A stretch of DNA of 64,000 nt from Nostoc edaphicum CCNP1411 (GCF_014023275.1 NZ_CP054698.1:6347001-6411000), one strand, 5' to 3'; positions 8,736-17,315 are shown, counted from the stretch's first letter. Notes: a model not told the origin generated them from the sequence alone. Translations and numbers: made by a program.

Positions 8736-8771
8736 TCAGTGAAGTGGAGAGTTCCAAAATAGACATCTGCT

Positions 8772-8999
8772 ATGCGTGCTGCCATTTCACTTTTAGTATC
8801 GAGTCTGGTGTTCGGCCCCTTAGCTTCTAACTGCCAAGCAATGGTCAATCACTTATCAACAGCGCTGCCTTCCACGCCTACTTCGGAACAGTGGCTCTCG
8901 GCGGCATCTGAACAAAATCCAGATGATGCGCCACGTCATCGCGGTAGTGGGCGTAGAGAAGTGACACAAAAATTCCGAAATATCTATGCTGTGGTTTAA
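8772..8999 (+). CDS. patX: PatX-like heterocyst-inhibiting peptide precursor (RGSGR-containing)
   Basis: A 75-residue protein with an N-terminal signal sequence (MRAAISLLVSSLVFGPLASN, cleavage probable after NCQA, residue 23). A short linker leads to DDAPRHRGSGRREV, with the pentapeptide RGSGR at residues 57-61. PatX proteins of filamentous cyanobacteria have exactly this plan: an exported small protein with one RGSGR/RGTGR-type peptide near the C-terminus. It acts as a diffusible inhibitor of heterocyst differentiation alongside PatS and HetN. A candidate DIF+ promoter lies upstream, and gifA-glnA-apcF lie downstream. The name rests on the pentapeptide, its flanking HRGSGRR context and the signal peptide. 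Confidence 0.8.
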   Translation: MRAAISLLVSSLVFGPLASNCQAMVNHLSTALPSTPTSEQWLSAASEQNPDDAPRHRGSGRREVTQKFRNIYAVV

Positions 9000-9058
9000 C
9001 TACTGTAGGGTAATACCTTTTTTATTAAAGGAACAAAATTACCAGAAAACAGGATGTT

Positions 9059-9301
9059 GTGCTAACATCTTTTACACAGCTTTTCTGGCAGAGATATATA
9101 CAGTTGACACACGAAAATCTTCAGCGATCGCTTAGTATTTCAACTGCAAGCTTTGTATATATAGTTGGCATCAATCCTGCCGATCAAAACGCAAATCAAA
9201 TTCAGTGCCTTGATCAACAGCATTACCAACTCCTCAAAAGCTACACAACTGTTGCTCATATTCGGTGGGAAGCTCTGCGTCTCAATCCTCAATTGCTCTA
9301 G
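9059..9301 (+). CDS. Hypothetical protein, doubtful
   Basis: An 80-codon frame with a GTG start and no convincing ribosome site. The translation (for example QLFWQRYIQLTHENLQRSLS, and later HIRWEALRLNPQLL) looks more protein-like than random and includes a HIP1 site. I recognise no family. It could be a short cyanobacterial protein or a remnant. It lies 60 bases after the patX-like gene on the same strand. Confidence 0.25.
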   Translation: MLTSFTQLFWQRYIQLTHENLQRSLSISTASFVYIVGINPADQNANQIQCLDQQHYQLLKSYTTVAHIRWEALRLNPQLL

Positions 9302-9781
9302 AAATAGATGTTATTTAGGCTATCAGTTAATCTAAAGCACATCTAATTCAGACATTTTGCTTGTTGAGGAAACAGTCTTAAGGCAACTTCACTTTATTCC
9401 CCAATAGGTTTTTTTCTTAATATATTGCCTAGCTGGTTATCTACATCAGCAAGTAATTGATCTTCGCTCCGACGCCTGTTTAGCGTCCTTTGCCGAAGCA
9501 TAAAATCTCTTTCCTTTCTTCTGATCTGAACTAGCGCATTGATTTGCATAAGTAATATAAGTTTCTTGCACTTGGCAACAAATCTTACTATTCCTGACCT
9601 ACTCTTGCACTCTGGTTCGTTTTCCCCACAGATAGCTCCCGACAAAATAAATATTAAGAAGGATCTGCTAGATCATCTTAGTCATTTTAATTATTCTACA
9701 CCCAAGGCCAGATGCAAAATTTTGCATTTGGCCTTTTTAGATGAATTTTACTTAAAGAAAAGGGAATAAGGAAGTTTTATC
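9302..9781. other. Gene-free stretch with one strong plus-strand terminator
   Basis: Frames at 9394-9645 (minus) and 9539-9769 (plus) overlap each other and lack ribosome sites, so neither is called. The only clear element is the hairpin at 9704-9738. Confidence 0.45.
9704..9738 (+). terminator. Rho-independent terminator
   Basis: AAGGCCAGATGCAAAA and TTTTGCATTTGGCCTT form a near-perfect 16-bp stem directly followed by a run of T on the plus strand. No plus-strand gene ends close by: the nearest frame ends at 9301. It may end a longer patX-region transcript or a small RNA. Confidence 0.8.
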
Positions 9782-10840
9782 TCAAGCTGGCTTATGAGCA
9801 ATAAAATACTTGCTCATAAAATGGACTTGCATCTCAATATTCCCAAAGCCGACTCTCTGTAAACGTTCTACCAAGTTATCAGTGGTGTAATGCTTGTAAT
9901 AGGGTTCATGGAAAGTTTCGGGGAAAGAATCCATCATATATTCCAACTCAGGTGAATCACTCAACTGAATTGAGTCACATATAATAAAAACTCCACCTGG
10001 TTTTGTTACCCGAAAGCATTGTTCAATGACTGTCTGACGTACAGATGCTGGTAACTCATGAAAGAGAAAAACAGAAGTTACAGCATGAAAATAGTTATCT
10101 AGATAGGGTAACTCTTCAGCATTCGCTTGTAAAAGTTGTGGCAATTCTCCCGGAATTTGGGATAGTAGTTCATTTGCTTTCCGCAAATAAGCTGGTGACA
10201 AATCTGTACCAAACAGCGAAGCTTGAGGCAGTGCTGCTCGAATCAACTTCATAGTCCGTCCAGTTCCACAAGCTACATCCAAAATACGGACTTGCTTTGG
10301 TGAAACCGACTCAAAAGCTTTCAGTCCTTCCTTGAGAGGAGCAAGAATTCGCCGCCGCATCGGATCAGCTGCCCCACCAAAAAGAATTTCCACTTGTAAG
10401 TCATATAAATTGGCTGACAAGTCACTCAAATAGCCATTGCTTTGGTGATGAAAGTTCTGCACATAGTAGCTGGGATAACTATCTGTATCAATTTCGGGCG
10501 AAAAATCTTGGTAATTCTGTTGTTTAACTCGTTCCCAGATTTGAGGAAAATCTAGCCATACCAAAGGATAGTAGCGGAAAAAGTCATCCCAAGGGTTGTC
10601 AAACAATAAGCTTTCGGGGTACACACCCTTTTGAGCATCTTGCCAGTCTGTTTCCAACACCTGGTTCAATCTCTGTTGAAGTTTTAATAAAAGTTCATTT
10701 GGGATGGGTTTGGTCTTTTCTTCAAGTGTCGGATACACCAGGTTCCTCAATCGTGAACTTAATATTTTGTGAGCCAGACCAAAGTAATTTTTGCTCTGCT
10801 GAAAGGTCTGATAAGTCAGCTTAGTTAAACTGTCAGGCAT
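9782..10840 (-). CDS. Class I SAM-dependent methyltransferase
   Basis: A 352-residue protein whose C-terminal half is a UbiE-like methyltransferase fold: motif I ILDVACGTGRTMKLI, the acidic end of the second strand in FGTDLSP, and LPYLDNYFHAVTSVFLFHEL and VTKPGGVFIICDS as motifs II-III. The N-terminal 160 residues are a conserved-looking helical extension that I do not recognise (DNPWDDFFRYYPLVWLDFPQ). The acceptor is unknown; the fold is used on quinones, lipids and small molecules. It reads toward the terminator region and stands alone. Confidence 0.85.
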   Translation of the reverse strand: MPDSLTKLTYQTFQQSKNYFGLAHKILSSRLRNLVYPTLEEKTKPIPNELLLKLQQRLNQVLETDWQDAQKGVYPESLLFDNPWDDFFRYYPLVWLDFPQIWERVKQQNYQDFSPEIDTDSYPSYYVQNFHHQSNGYLSDLSANLYDLQVEILFGGAADPMRRRILAPLKEGLKAFESVSPKQVRILDVACGTGRTMKLIRAALPQASLFGTDLSPAYLRKANELLSQIPGELPQLLQANAEELPYLDNYFHAVTSVFLFHELPASVRQTVIEQCFRVTKPGGVFIICDSIQLSDSPELEYMMDSFPETFHEPYYKHYTTDNLVERLQRVGFGNIEMQVHFMSKYFIAHKPA

Positions 10841-10989
10841 AAAAATAGCTCAAGTTTTGATGGCTTAATTTATATGTAAATAATTGTAACGAATAAATTA
10901 CCTACTGTTGGAAAGGTAAAAGTTACCACGATAGACAAAATTAAAACTCGATATTTTACTCATCGAAGTTGGAGTAAGGTTTATCAAGA

Positions 10990-11174
10990 AAGGCAGAGGG
11001 CAGAAGGCAGGAGTTTCAGTTGGAATACTGTTTTCAGCGCTGAAGCCCGTGACAATCATCGAACTTGCGGATTAAGACCCCCACCAAATTGAAAAAATTT
11101 GGTGGCCCCAATTAAGTACGGTGTTGAATCCCCTTCTAAATTGAACCTTCTGCCCTCTGCCTCCTGCCTTCTTC
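10990..11174. repeat. Heptad-armed inverted repeat element
   Basis: The left arm (10990-11013) is made of GGCAGAG/GGCAGAA/GGCAGGA heptads and the right arm (11146-11174) of their complements. Between them lies a hairpin of the type CCACCAAATT...AATTTGGTGG (11081-11105), whose near relative is found near 25265. This is a non-coding dispersed element in the methyltransferase-gifA gap. Confidence 0.75.
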
Positions 11175-11227
11175 AATCGGCTTTTGGGAAAAACACCTGA
11201 TAAAGCAAATATAAACTTTTGTAAAAA

Positions 11228-11258
11228 GTAGCTTATGTTACAGAATTTTTGTTATATT
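11228..11258 (+). promoter_or_regulatory. gifA promoter with NtcA box placed for repression
   Basis: GTAGCTTATGTTAC (11228-11241) fits the NtcA consensus GTAN8TAC exactly. The -10 hexamer TATATT (11253-11258) follows after only 11 bases, so NtcA bound here would cover the -35 region and block RNA polymerase. This agrees with the known repression of gif genes by NtcA under nitrogen shortage. The transcript would start near 11265, about 49 bases before the start codon. Confidence 0.75.
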
Positions 11259-11313
11259 AGTTGGTGTGAGGAAACAGAAATTATATATTCACAAAATAAA
11301 GAGGACTATGGTT

Positions 11314-11514
11314 ATGTCTATCGCAGATAAATCTCGTGCATTAATGGTGCGTGAACATCAGCAAGTCAAGAATCGCCAACAATCAATGCTGATGCGGGCG
11401 GCACAAGAACTAGGTCTTCCTGAAGAAGTATCTCACTACTGGAACCCGATTCAAGGCAAGGTGGATGCTAGCAGTAGAATGATTTATGGCCCCAGCCATG
11501 CTTCCATGAGCTAA
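11314..11514 (+). CDS. gifA: Glutamine synthetase inactivating factor IF7
   Basis: From ATG 11314 the protein has 66 residues, the size of IF7 (about 65). GAGG at 11301-11304 has the right spacing for this ATG and not for the ATG at 11308. It is basic and helical, with KSRALMVREHQQVKNRQQSM as in IF7 proteins, and ends near GPSHASMS. IF7 binds glutamine synthetase type I directly and inactivates it when ammonium is plentiful; the basic residues are the known contact points. Convergent placement beside glnA, with shared control, supports the call. NtcA should repress it when nitrogen is scarce. Confidence 0.88.
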   Translation: MSIADKSRALMVREHQQVKNRQQSMLMRAAQELGLPEEVSHYWNPIQGKVDASSRMIYGPSHASMS

Positions 11515-11570
11515 GTTTCAGGAATTCTAAGCTGGATTTTTTGAGTAAATGTCTCAACTGATAAGTCTGG

Positions 11571-11602
11571 AAAAAAAAGCCACCCTCTACTTTTAGGGTG
11601 GC
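11571..11602 (-). terminator. glnA terminator, probably shared with gifA
   Basis: GCCACCCTC...AGGGTGGC (11579-11602) forms a strong stem. Read on the minus strand it is followed by eight T, giving a classical terminator for glnA. On the plus strand a weaker T-poor tail follows, so it may also stop gifA transcripts. Confidence 0.85.
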
Positions 11603-11638
11603 AAAACTTATTACTTTTTAGTTAGATACGACTCTTAA

Positions 11639-13060
11639 TTAAGCATCGTAGTAGAGGTAAAACTCGTAGGGATGAGGACGTAGCTGTAACTGCTTGGCTT
11701 CGTTAAGCTTGTAGTCAATCCAATTTTCGATAAAGTCTTCCGTGAATACGCCTGATTCTGTCAAGAAACCGTGATCGTTTTCTAGTGCTTGCAATGCCAG
11801 TTCTAAAGAACTTGGAGTTGAGGGAACCTTTGCAAGCTCCTCTGGAGAGAGTTCATAGATATTCTTATCTAAGGGTTCACCAGGATGGATTTTGTTCTTG
11901 ATGCCATCGATACCAGCACAAAGCATTGCAGCAAATGCCAAGTAGGGGTTAGATGTAGCATCTGGACAACGGAATTCTAAACGCTTGGCTTTAGGGTTTT
12001 TACCAGATAGAGGAATACGGATAGAAGCAGAACGGTTTCCTTCAGAGTAAGCTAAGTTCACTGGTGCTTCATAACCAGGTACTAGGCGCTTGTATGAGTT
12101 GGTGCTGGGGTTGGTAATTGCCAACAGCGCTGGTGCGTGCTTGAGAAGACCACCAATGTAGTACAACGCCATATCGCTCAAACCAGCATACTTATCACCT
12201 GCAAACAGAGGTTGTCCGTCTCTCCAGATGGACTGGTGACAGTGCATTCCCGAACCGTTATCGCCAAAAATTGGTTTTGGCATGAAGGTGACGGTTTTGC
12301 CATATTTTTTGGCAACGTTCTTGATGACATATTTGTAAATCATCAACCAGTCAGCCGCTTCGATCAACTTGCCAAACTTGAAACCTAGTTCGCACTGACC
12401 ACCAGTAGCAACTTCATGGTGATGCTTTTCAATGGGCACACCTAATTCTGCCATTGTCAACAGCATCTCTGTACGGATATCTTGGAAAGAATCCGTCGGT
12501 GCAACTGGGAAGTAACCTTCTTTGAAGCGTGGTTTGTAACCCAAGTTGGGTTTTTCATCTGTACCGGCTTTACCGGAATTCCAAGCACCTTCTTCGGAGT
12601 CTAAGAAATAGTAGCCTTCGTTAGCAGTTTGGGCAAACCTAGCACTATCAAAGATAAAGAACTCAGCTTCAGGGCCAAAGAAGGCTGTATCACCAAGACC
12701 ACTGGAAACCAAGTAATCTATTGCTTTTTGGGCAATAACGCGTGGGCAACGGTTGTACGGTTCACCCGTGCGTGGGTCTTTAATACTACAAATTATACTT
12801 AGTGTTGGGACTTCCATAAATGGGTCGATCCAAGCAGTGTTGGGGTCGAGTACCATCGTCATGTCCGATTCGTTGATTGCTTTCCAACCCCGAATGCTGG
12901 AACCGTCAAAAGCTACGCCATCAGTGAACGCAGTTTCATCGATTTGGTTTTGGTACAGTGTGAGGTGCTGCCAAGTCCCTACGGTATCGATGAATTTGAG
13001 ATCAATCAGCTGAATTTTTTCATCTTGAATTCTCTTCAAGAGTTCTTGTGGTGTTGTCAT
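11639..13060 (-). CDS. glnA: Glutamine synthetase type I
   Basis: The 473-residue length is normal for GSI. Motifs in order: [16 protein letters not shown] near residue 50, FFGPEAEFF and [15 protein letters not shown] of the metal/glutamate site, [18 protein letters not shown] of the ATP site, and [20 protein letters not shown]. It makes glutamine from glutamate, ammonia and ATP, the entry step of nitrogen assimilation in the cytoplasm and in heterocysts. In cyanobacteria activity is switched by IF7/IF17 binding rather than adenylylation, and gifA lies next to it in convergent orientation. Transcription should be activated by NtcA. Confidence 0.98.
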   Translation of the reverse strand: MTTPQELLKRIQDEKIQLIDLKFIDTVGTWQHLTLYQNQIDETAFTDGVAFDGSSIRGWKAINESDMTMVLDPNTAWIDPFMEVPTLSIICSIKDPRTGEPYNRCPRVIAQKAIDYLVSSGLGDTAFFGPEAEFFIFDSARFAQTANEGYYFLDSEEGAWNSGKAGTDEKPNLGYKPRFKEGYFPVAPTDSFQDIRTEMLLTMAELGVPIEKHHHEVATGGQCELGFKFGKLIEAADWLMIYKYVIKNVAKKYGKTVTFMPKPIFGDNGSGMHCHQSIWRDGQPLFAGDKYAGLSDMALYYIGGLLKHAPALLAITNPSTNSYKRLVPGYEAPVNLAYSEGNRSASIRIPLSGKNPKAKRLEFRCPDATSNPYLAFAAMLCAGIDGIKNKIHPGEPLDKNIYELSPEELAKVPSTPSSLELALQALENDHGFLTESGVFTEDFIENWIDYKLNEAKQLQLRPHPYEFYLYYDA

Positions 13061-13156
13061 TGTTACTCCTTCTCTACCAATTTTCTAAAGTCAACCAGAA
13101 TCTTACATTGCATCCTAACCCTGCTGATCTCAATCAGGCCGTGACACACCAGAAAT

Positions 13157-13199
13157 ATCTTAAATACTAGACATTAGCGGATTTTGTAGCTTATGTTAC
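13157..13199 (-). promoter_or_regulatory. NtcA-activated glnA promoter
   Basis: On the minus strand GTAACATAAGCTAC (13199-13186) fits GTAN8TAC. After 23 bases comes TAAGAT (13162-13157), which fits the TAN3T -10 box. This is the class II NtcA-activated architecture. The predicted start near 13150 gives a leader of about 90 bases. Confidence 0.85.
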
Positions 13200-13417
13200 A
13201 GATATCTGGATTATCAGGTTATATTAACCTTTCAGCGATCATCTGTACAAAACTGGAAAGTTCATCATATAGGGGTCAACTTTGACATAAAATCCTTATG
13301 TAGTGGATAGATCGTTTTTGTGCCGAATCTATTTTTAATAGCACAAAAATTTACTGGTGCATAAGTGCAGCCAAATAAATATCAAACCATAAATAGCAAT
13401 GATTGGGAGAAGAAGGA

Positions 13418-13927
13418 ATGCGCGATGCGGTAACAAGTTTAATTAAGAATTATGACTTAGCTGGTCGGTATTTTGACCGGAATGCGATCGATAGCCTGAA
13501 GTCTTACTTTGACAGTGGTACAGTCCGAGTCCAAGCGGCGGCGGCAATAAATTCTAATGCGGCTGCACTTGTCAAGCAAGCTGGTTTGAAGTTATATGAA
13601 GAACTGCCAGAATTGATTCGTCCTGGTGGAAATTCTTATACAACTCGTCGTTATGCAGCCTGTCTGCGGGATTTAGACTACTACTTGCGCTACGCTACCT
13701 ATGCGTTGGTTGCTGGAAACACAAATGTGTTGGATGAGCGTGTGCTACAAGGGCTGCGAGAAACTTATAATTCTCTAGGAGTGCCTATTGGGCCTACTGT
13801 TCGCGGTATCCAGATTCTCAAGGATCTGATTAAGGAGCAAGTAGCAGCAGCAGGTGTGGTTAATACTGCGTTTGTAGATGAACCATTTGATCACATCACA
13901 CGCGAGTTGAGCGAGATAGATATTTAG
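13418..13927 (+). CDS. apcF: Allophycocyanin beta-18 subunit, phycobilisome core
   Basis: From ATG 13418 (strong GAGAAGAAGGA ribosome site) the protein has 169 residues, standard for ApcF. It has the globin-like phycobiliprotein fold, Asn72 in GGNSYTTRRYAA (the position methylated in beta-type subunits) and chromophore-binding Cys82 in AACLRDLDYYL. ApcF replaces ApcB in the terminal-emitter discs of the core and helps pass energy to photosystem II. It differs from ApcB in pairs such as GGNSYTT instead of GGNMYTT. It is divergent from glnA with a 357-base gap and reads as a single gene. Confidence 0.95.
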   Translation: MRDAVTSLIKNYDLAGRYFDRNAIDSLKSYFDSGTVRVQAAAAINSNAAALVKQAGLKLYEELPELIRPGGNSYTTRRYAACLRDLDYYLRYATYALVAGNTNVLDERVLQGLRETYNSLGVPIGPTVRGIQILKDLIKEQVAAAGVVNTAFVDEPFDHITRELSEIDI

Positions 13928-14140
13928 ATTTTAAGTGGGCAAGGTGTCTGCCCCACAAGAATTATAAATAGCGATCGCACTTTTGTCTGTGTTGGGAAAA
14001 GAGCGATCGCTTTTTTATGAACCCTACCAGGCTTTGAAAAGAGCTTTATTTAAGTTTTCGCCGCCAGATGGTAACATCGCGCCTCTGTAAAAATAATTTT
14101 GCTAGATTAAAGCTGTGCTTTTGGAACTATCTTTCTATTA

Positions 14141-14560
14141 ATGCCAGCCAGAGACATTTACCACGCCGCAGTCATTAAAGCACTTATAGCAGATGGTTGG
14201 ACAATAACCAACGATCCCTTATACCTTGCATACGGGGGTAGAGAACTTTACGTAGATATTGGAGCAGAAAGAGTTACCATTGCTGCTGAGAGGGACGATC
14301 AAAAAATAGCTGTTGAAATCAAAAGTTTTCTGAGTCCTTCTCCCGTGAATGACCTCCAGGAAGCTGTAGGACAGTATGAAGTTTATCGCAGTGTGCTTAA
14401 AGAACTACAACCAAAACGCCAACTTTATTTAGCAGTTCCCAAGCGAGTTTATGAAGGTATATTTTCCGAACGCTTTGGTCAGCTAATTCTTAATAGTATA
14501 GGAATAAACCTAATTGTCTTTGACGAGCAACTAGAAAGGATTATCAGATGGATAAGCTAG
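14141..14560 (+). CDS. xisH: XisH family protein (element excision-controlling factor)
   Basis: The 139 residues match the XisH family through their whole length: RDIYHAAVIKALIADGWTIT at the start, YVDIGAER, and AVEIKSFLSPSPVNDLQEAVGQY. D...E-x-K (EIKSF) resembles the PD-(D/E)XK nuclease core. XisH and XisI were found as controlling factors for excision of the fdxN element in Anabaena, but pairs are widespread in genomes without that element. Here xisI overlaps its end by 13 bases, which implies coupled translation. No fdxN element or xisF recombinase is visible in the window, so the role here may differ. Confidence 0.93.
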   Translation: MPARDIYHAAVIKALIADGWTITNDPLYLAYGGRELYVDIGAERVTIAAERDDQKIAVEIKSFLSPSPVNDLQEAVGQYEVYRSVLKELQPKRQLYLAVPKRVYEGIFSERFGQLILNSIGINLIVFDEQLERIIRWIS

Positions 14561-14883
14561 CTTGGTATCGTGAAATTATTCGTCAGTTGATATTTGACTA
14601 TGCTAGTCACAAGCCTGCTAACGGTCAAATAGACACAGAAGCAGTCATTGACTCGGAGCGGGACCATTACGAAGTGTTACATATCGGTTGGGATGGCGTG
14701 CGCCGCGTACATGGTTCGGTGGTACATATAGACATTATTAATGATAAAGTGTGGATTCAATATGATGGTACTTCTGTTCCAGTGGCAGAGGCATTATTAG
14801 AAGCAGGTATCTTGCGCGAAGATATTGTTTTGGGTTTTCATCCTGCTGAACTACGGCAATACACGGATTTTGCTGTATCTTAA
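14548..14883 (+). CDS. xisI: XisI family protein
   Basis: A 111-residue XisI-family protein: MDKLAWYREIIRQLIFDYAS, then DHYEVLHIGWDGVRRVHGSV, DKVWIQYDGT and the closing GFHPAELRQYTDFAVS, all typical. It overlaps xisH by 13 bases in a different frame and has AAAGGA upstream inside xisH. The pair is likely to work as a complex, though the biochemical activity of XisI is not established. No further gene follows on this strand before 15948. Confidence 0.93.
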   Translation: MDKLAWYREIIRQLIFDYASHKPANGQIDTEAVIDSERDHYEVLHIGWDGVRRVHGSVVHIDIINDKVWIQYDGTSVPVAEALLEAGILREDIVLGFHPAELRQYTDFAVS

Positions 14884-15117
14884 TTATCTTTAGTTGTGTA
14901 TTCTCGAAGAAGAAAGAAGCAATAAGCGATGTCTGCCTGCGGTAGGTGCGATCGCTTTTCAAATAATCCACATATCTCAGACTGAAAAATCATATTCCAT
15001 GAGTATGTTACAGAAAGGATATGAAACTAAGAGGATGTTTGAAAAGTCCTCTAGTCGGTATCAAAAATTTTAGATCCCTCTAAATCTCCCGATAAATTGG
15101 GAGACTTTGATTACTGA

Positions 15118-15486
15118 TCATAATTTCTCAAGTTTTACAACACCGCCTTCGATTGCCTCTACCGTTAATCTGTAACCTTCCATCAGTGACATACCGACAA
15201 GTGGATCTGACTCAGCTTCATCAATTGGAATGGTTAGTAATTGCTCATCCCAGACAACAATAGCTTCATACACATCAAACACACATTCACTACCATCTCC
15301 CAGAATTGCTCGTCCTCGCCTTTTCCAGGGTAGTTTTAATTCAGCAATGAAATCTGGAGGTAAGGATAACCAACCGTTAAAACCTGTATCAACAATGGCG
15401 GTTTGCTCATGTACTTTAGCATCAGCACCACAAATACGTAGAACGATAATTGGCTCGTAGTCAGCATTCACACTTCCAATAATCAT
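15118..15486 (-). CDS. Clan AA (retropepsin-like) aspartic protease
   Basis: 122 residues from ATG 15486, with IVDTGFNGWLSLP carrying the catalytic DTG at residues 33-35 and a second conserved hydrophobic-Gly segment (DPLVGMSLMEGYRLTVE). This fits the small single-domain retropepsin-like family common in cyanobacteria, which would act as a dimer. The start overlaps the stop of the upstream gene as ATGA. A longer frame from 15504 is possible but loses this overlap. The substrate is unknown; the partner gene upstream is the obvious candidate for a functional link. Confidence 0.82.
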   Translation of the reverse strand: MIIGSVNADYEPIIVLRICGADAKVHEQTAIVDTGFNGWLSLPPDFIAELKLPWKRRGRAILGDGSECVFDVYEAIVVWDEQLLTIPIDEAESDPLVGMSLMEGYRLTVEAIEGGVVKLEKL

Positions 15487-15758
15487 TTTGTTTTGTGGAT
15501 GCACCCAGCCCCGAACCGACGGACATAGCGAGAGCCAACACGCACAAACCAGATTTGTGCATCTGGGTAGCGAGTTTCAAGACGCTTTGAGGCATTGATT
15601 TCATCAGTATCGATTTCCCAGCCACCTGTCTCGATGTCGATTGCAACAATTTTGCCATAATTATTTTCTTCAACTTGTGGGCGCACTTGAGAGTCGTAGA
15701 TTTCATCACCGCGACGAGCAAATTCTTCTTTGCTGTAACGAGGTTGTCGTAATGGCAT
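15483..15758 (-). CDS. Conserved cyanobacterial small protein, partner of the aspartic protease
   Basis: 91 residues beginning MPLRQPRYSKEEFARRGDEI, then KIVAIDIETGGWEIDTDEIN and PDAQIWFVRVGSR. I recognise this as a pattern seen beside small aspartic protease genes in cyanobacteria but not as a named family. The short basic N-terminus and the acidic middle could suit an antitoxin-like or adaptor role; that is speculation. ATGA overlap with the protease gene shows they form one transcription unit. Confidence 0.7.
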   Translation of the reverse strand: MPLRQPRYSKEEFARRGDEIYDSQVRPQVEENNYGKIVAIDIETGGWEIDTDEINASKRLETRYPDAQIWFVRVGSRYVRRFGAGCIHKTK

Positions 15759-15947
15759 AATAAATCTTTCGTAGTCTTAGACGACTGGTTAGGAAAAAAA
15801 TCCTCTAGCGTTTATTGTAAGCTGGATAGTTGAATGAGACTGGCTAAGGAATGCGATCGCTCCTAGATGAAATGCATTAGCCTATCTTATCTGGACTAGA
15901 ACCGCTATAAGCCACAATAGAAGTTGCCGATGTTTGAGGCGCTGATT

Positions 15948-16382
15948 ATGGAAGAATTATTAACTCTGAAAGACTTGCTTGTTAAGGGCGATGTTCAAGG
16001 AGCATTAATTATAGTTGAAGAATTAGAGGAAATGAGCCGAAATGACATAATCAAGACGATTCGTCGCTATGCAGTGATTTTGCTGTTGCATTTGATTAAA
16101 CAACAAGCTGAAAATCGCACGACTCGCTCTTGGGAAGTCTCAATTCGGAATTCAGTTCGAGAAATTCAGAGGGAAAATAAGCGGCGTAAAGCTGGAGGCT
16201 ACTATCTCACGCCAGAAGAATTGTTAGAAACCTTAGCAGAAGCCTATTTAAACGCCATTGATGAAGCTTCCCTAGAAGTAGAAGAAGGTCGTTATGAAGC
16301 CCAAGAATTAGACAAGCTGGTTAACCGAGAAGAAATTATCAATCGTGCTTTGGCTTTAATCTTACCAGGAGAATCTAGTTAA
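15948..16382 (+). CDS. DUF29 family protein
   Basis: 144 residues from ATG 15948. SWEVSIRNSVREIQRENKRR is the hallmark of DUF29, a small helical family abundant in cyanobacteria. The first 60 residues (LLTLKDLLVKGDVQGALIIV) are less typical. Function is unknown. The stop codon is immediately followed by the TTG start of tlyA (TAATTG), so translation of the two may be coupled. Alternative upstream starts at 15924 and 15930 have no better ribosome site. Confidence 0.8.
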   Translation: MEELLTLKDLLVKGDVQGALIIVEELEEMSRNDIIKTIRRYAVILLLHLIKQQAENRTTRSWEVSIRNSVREIQRENKRRKAGGYYLTPEELLETLAEAYLNAIDEASLEVEEGRYEAQELDKLVNREEIINRALALILPGESS

Positions 16383-17201
16383 TTGGCTAAACAGCGACTC
16401 GATACACTATTAGTAGAGCTAAATTTATGTTCTTCTCGCGCCTTAGCACAACGGCTAATTCAGGCGGGGGAAGTTACTGTTAATCAGCAGTTAGTTGATA
16501 AACCTGGTACTGAAGTTGATATTGCAGCTCAAATCAATATTAAAGAGCGATCGCCTTTTGTTTCTAGAGGCGGTGAAAAACTCTCTAAAGCTTTGTCAGT
16601 ATTTGCCATTCCCGTAGGAGAGCGTATTTGTTTAGATGGTGGGATTTCTACTGGTGGTTTTACTGATTGTCTCTTACAAGCTGGAGCAAAACAAGTTTAC
16701 GGTATTGATGTCGGTTACGGGCAAGTTGACTGGCGGTTACGAAATGATCCGCGGGTGATTTTGCGGGAACGCACCAATTTACGGCAACTACGACCGGATG
16801 AGTTATATAGAGAACATGACTCGGTTCCTGATTTGGCGGTGGTGGATGTATCGTTTATTTCTTTAACTAAGATTCTGCCTGCTTTGTGGCAACTAACTCA
16901 AGCTAACCGAGAAGCTGTATTGTTAGTCAAGCCACAATTTGAAGTCGGCAGATCCCGTGTGGGTAAAAAAGGCGTTGTGCGCGATCCAAATGACCAAGCT
17001 GATGCAATTTTCCAGGTGTTGCAAGCAGCCCACGAATTAGGATGGAAATACAAAGGCTTAACTTGGTCGCCGATCACTGGCCCGGCTGGGAATATCGAAT
17101 ATCTTTTGTGGTTGGGAATGGAAAGTGAAACACCACCACCTGATTTAGAGGCAATTAGGCAAATAACGCAATCAGCAACAACTGATTTACGGAAAAGTTA
17201 A
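16383..17201 (+). CDS. tlyA: TlyA family RNA methyltransferase
   Basis: 272 residues with a rare TTG start placed directly after the DUF29 stop. An N-terminal S4 RNA-binding domain (RLDTLLVELNLCSSRALAQR, residues 4-60) is followed by RGGEKLSKAL and an FtsJ-like methyltransferase fold: CLDGGISTGGFTDCLL as the SAM site, GIDVGYGQVDWRL, then VDVSFISL and LVKPQFEVGR. TlyA proteins 2'-O-methylate ribosomal RNA; they were once annotated as haemolysins. GGISTGG replaces the more usual GASTGG, a small deviation at the SAM loop. Confidence 0.9.
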   Translation: MAKQRLDTLLVELNLCSSRALAQRLIQAGEVTVNQQLVDKPGTEVDIAAQINIKERSPFVSRGGEKLSKALSVFAIPVGERICLDGGISTGGFTDCLLQAGAKQVYGIDVGYGQVDWRLRNDPRVILRERTNLRQLRPDELYREHDSVPDLAVVDVSFISLTKILPALWQLTQANREAVLLVKPQFEVGRSRVGKKGVVRDPNDQADAIFQVLQAAHELGWKYKGLTWSPITGPAGNIEYLLWLGMESETPPPDLEAIRQITQSATTDLRKS

Positions 17202-17208
17202 AGAAGAA

Positions 17209-17308
17209 TGCAGAATTCAGAATCAATTAGTGGCAGACTTTAACCCACATATTCATCTGTACTCAGACTCCAATTCATACTGAATTCTGACTCCTGACTC
17301 CTGAATTC
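17209..17308. repeat. Heptad-arm repeat (AGAATTC/GGAGTCA type)
   Basis: GAATGCAGAATTCAGAATC at the left and CTGAATTCTGACTCCTGAC at the right are inverted arms around a 50-base core, between tlyA and cp12, which converge here. Confidence 0.65.
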
Positions 17309-17315
17309 TCTCTTA

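Noticed and set aside
9394..9769. Overlapping small frames on both strands
   Set aside because: They cover a terminator hairpin and lack ribosome sites and recognisable protein features.
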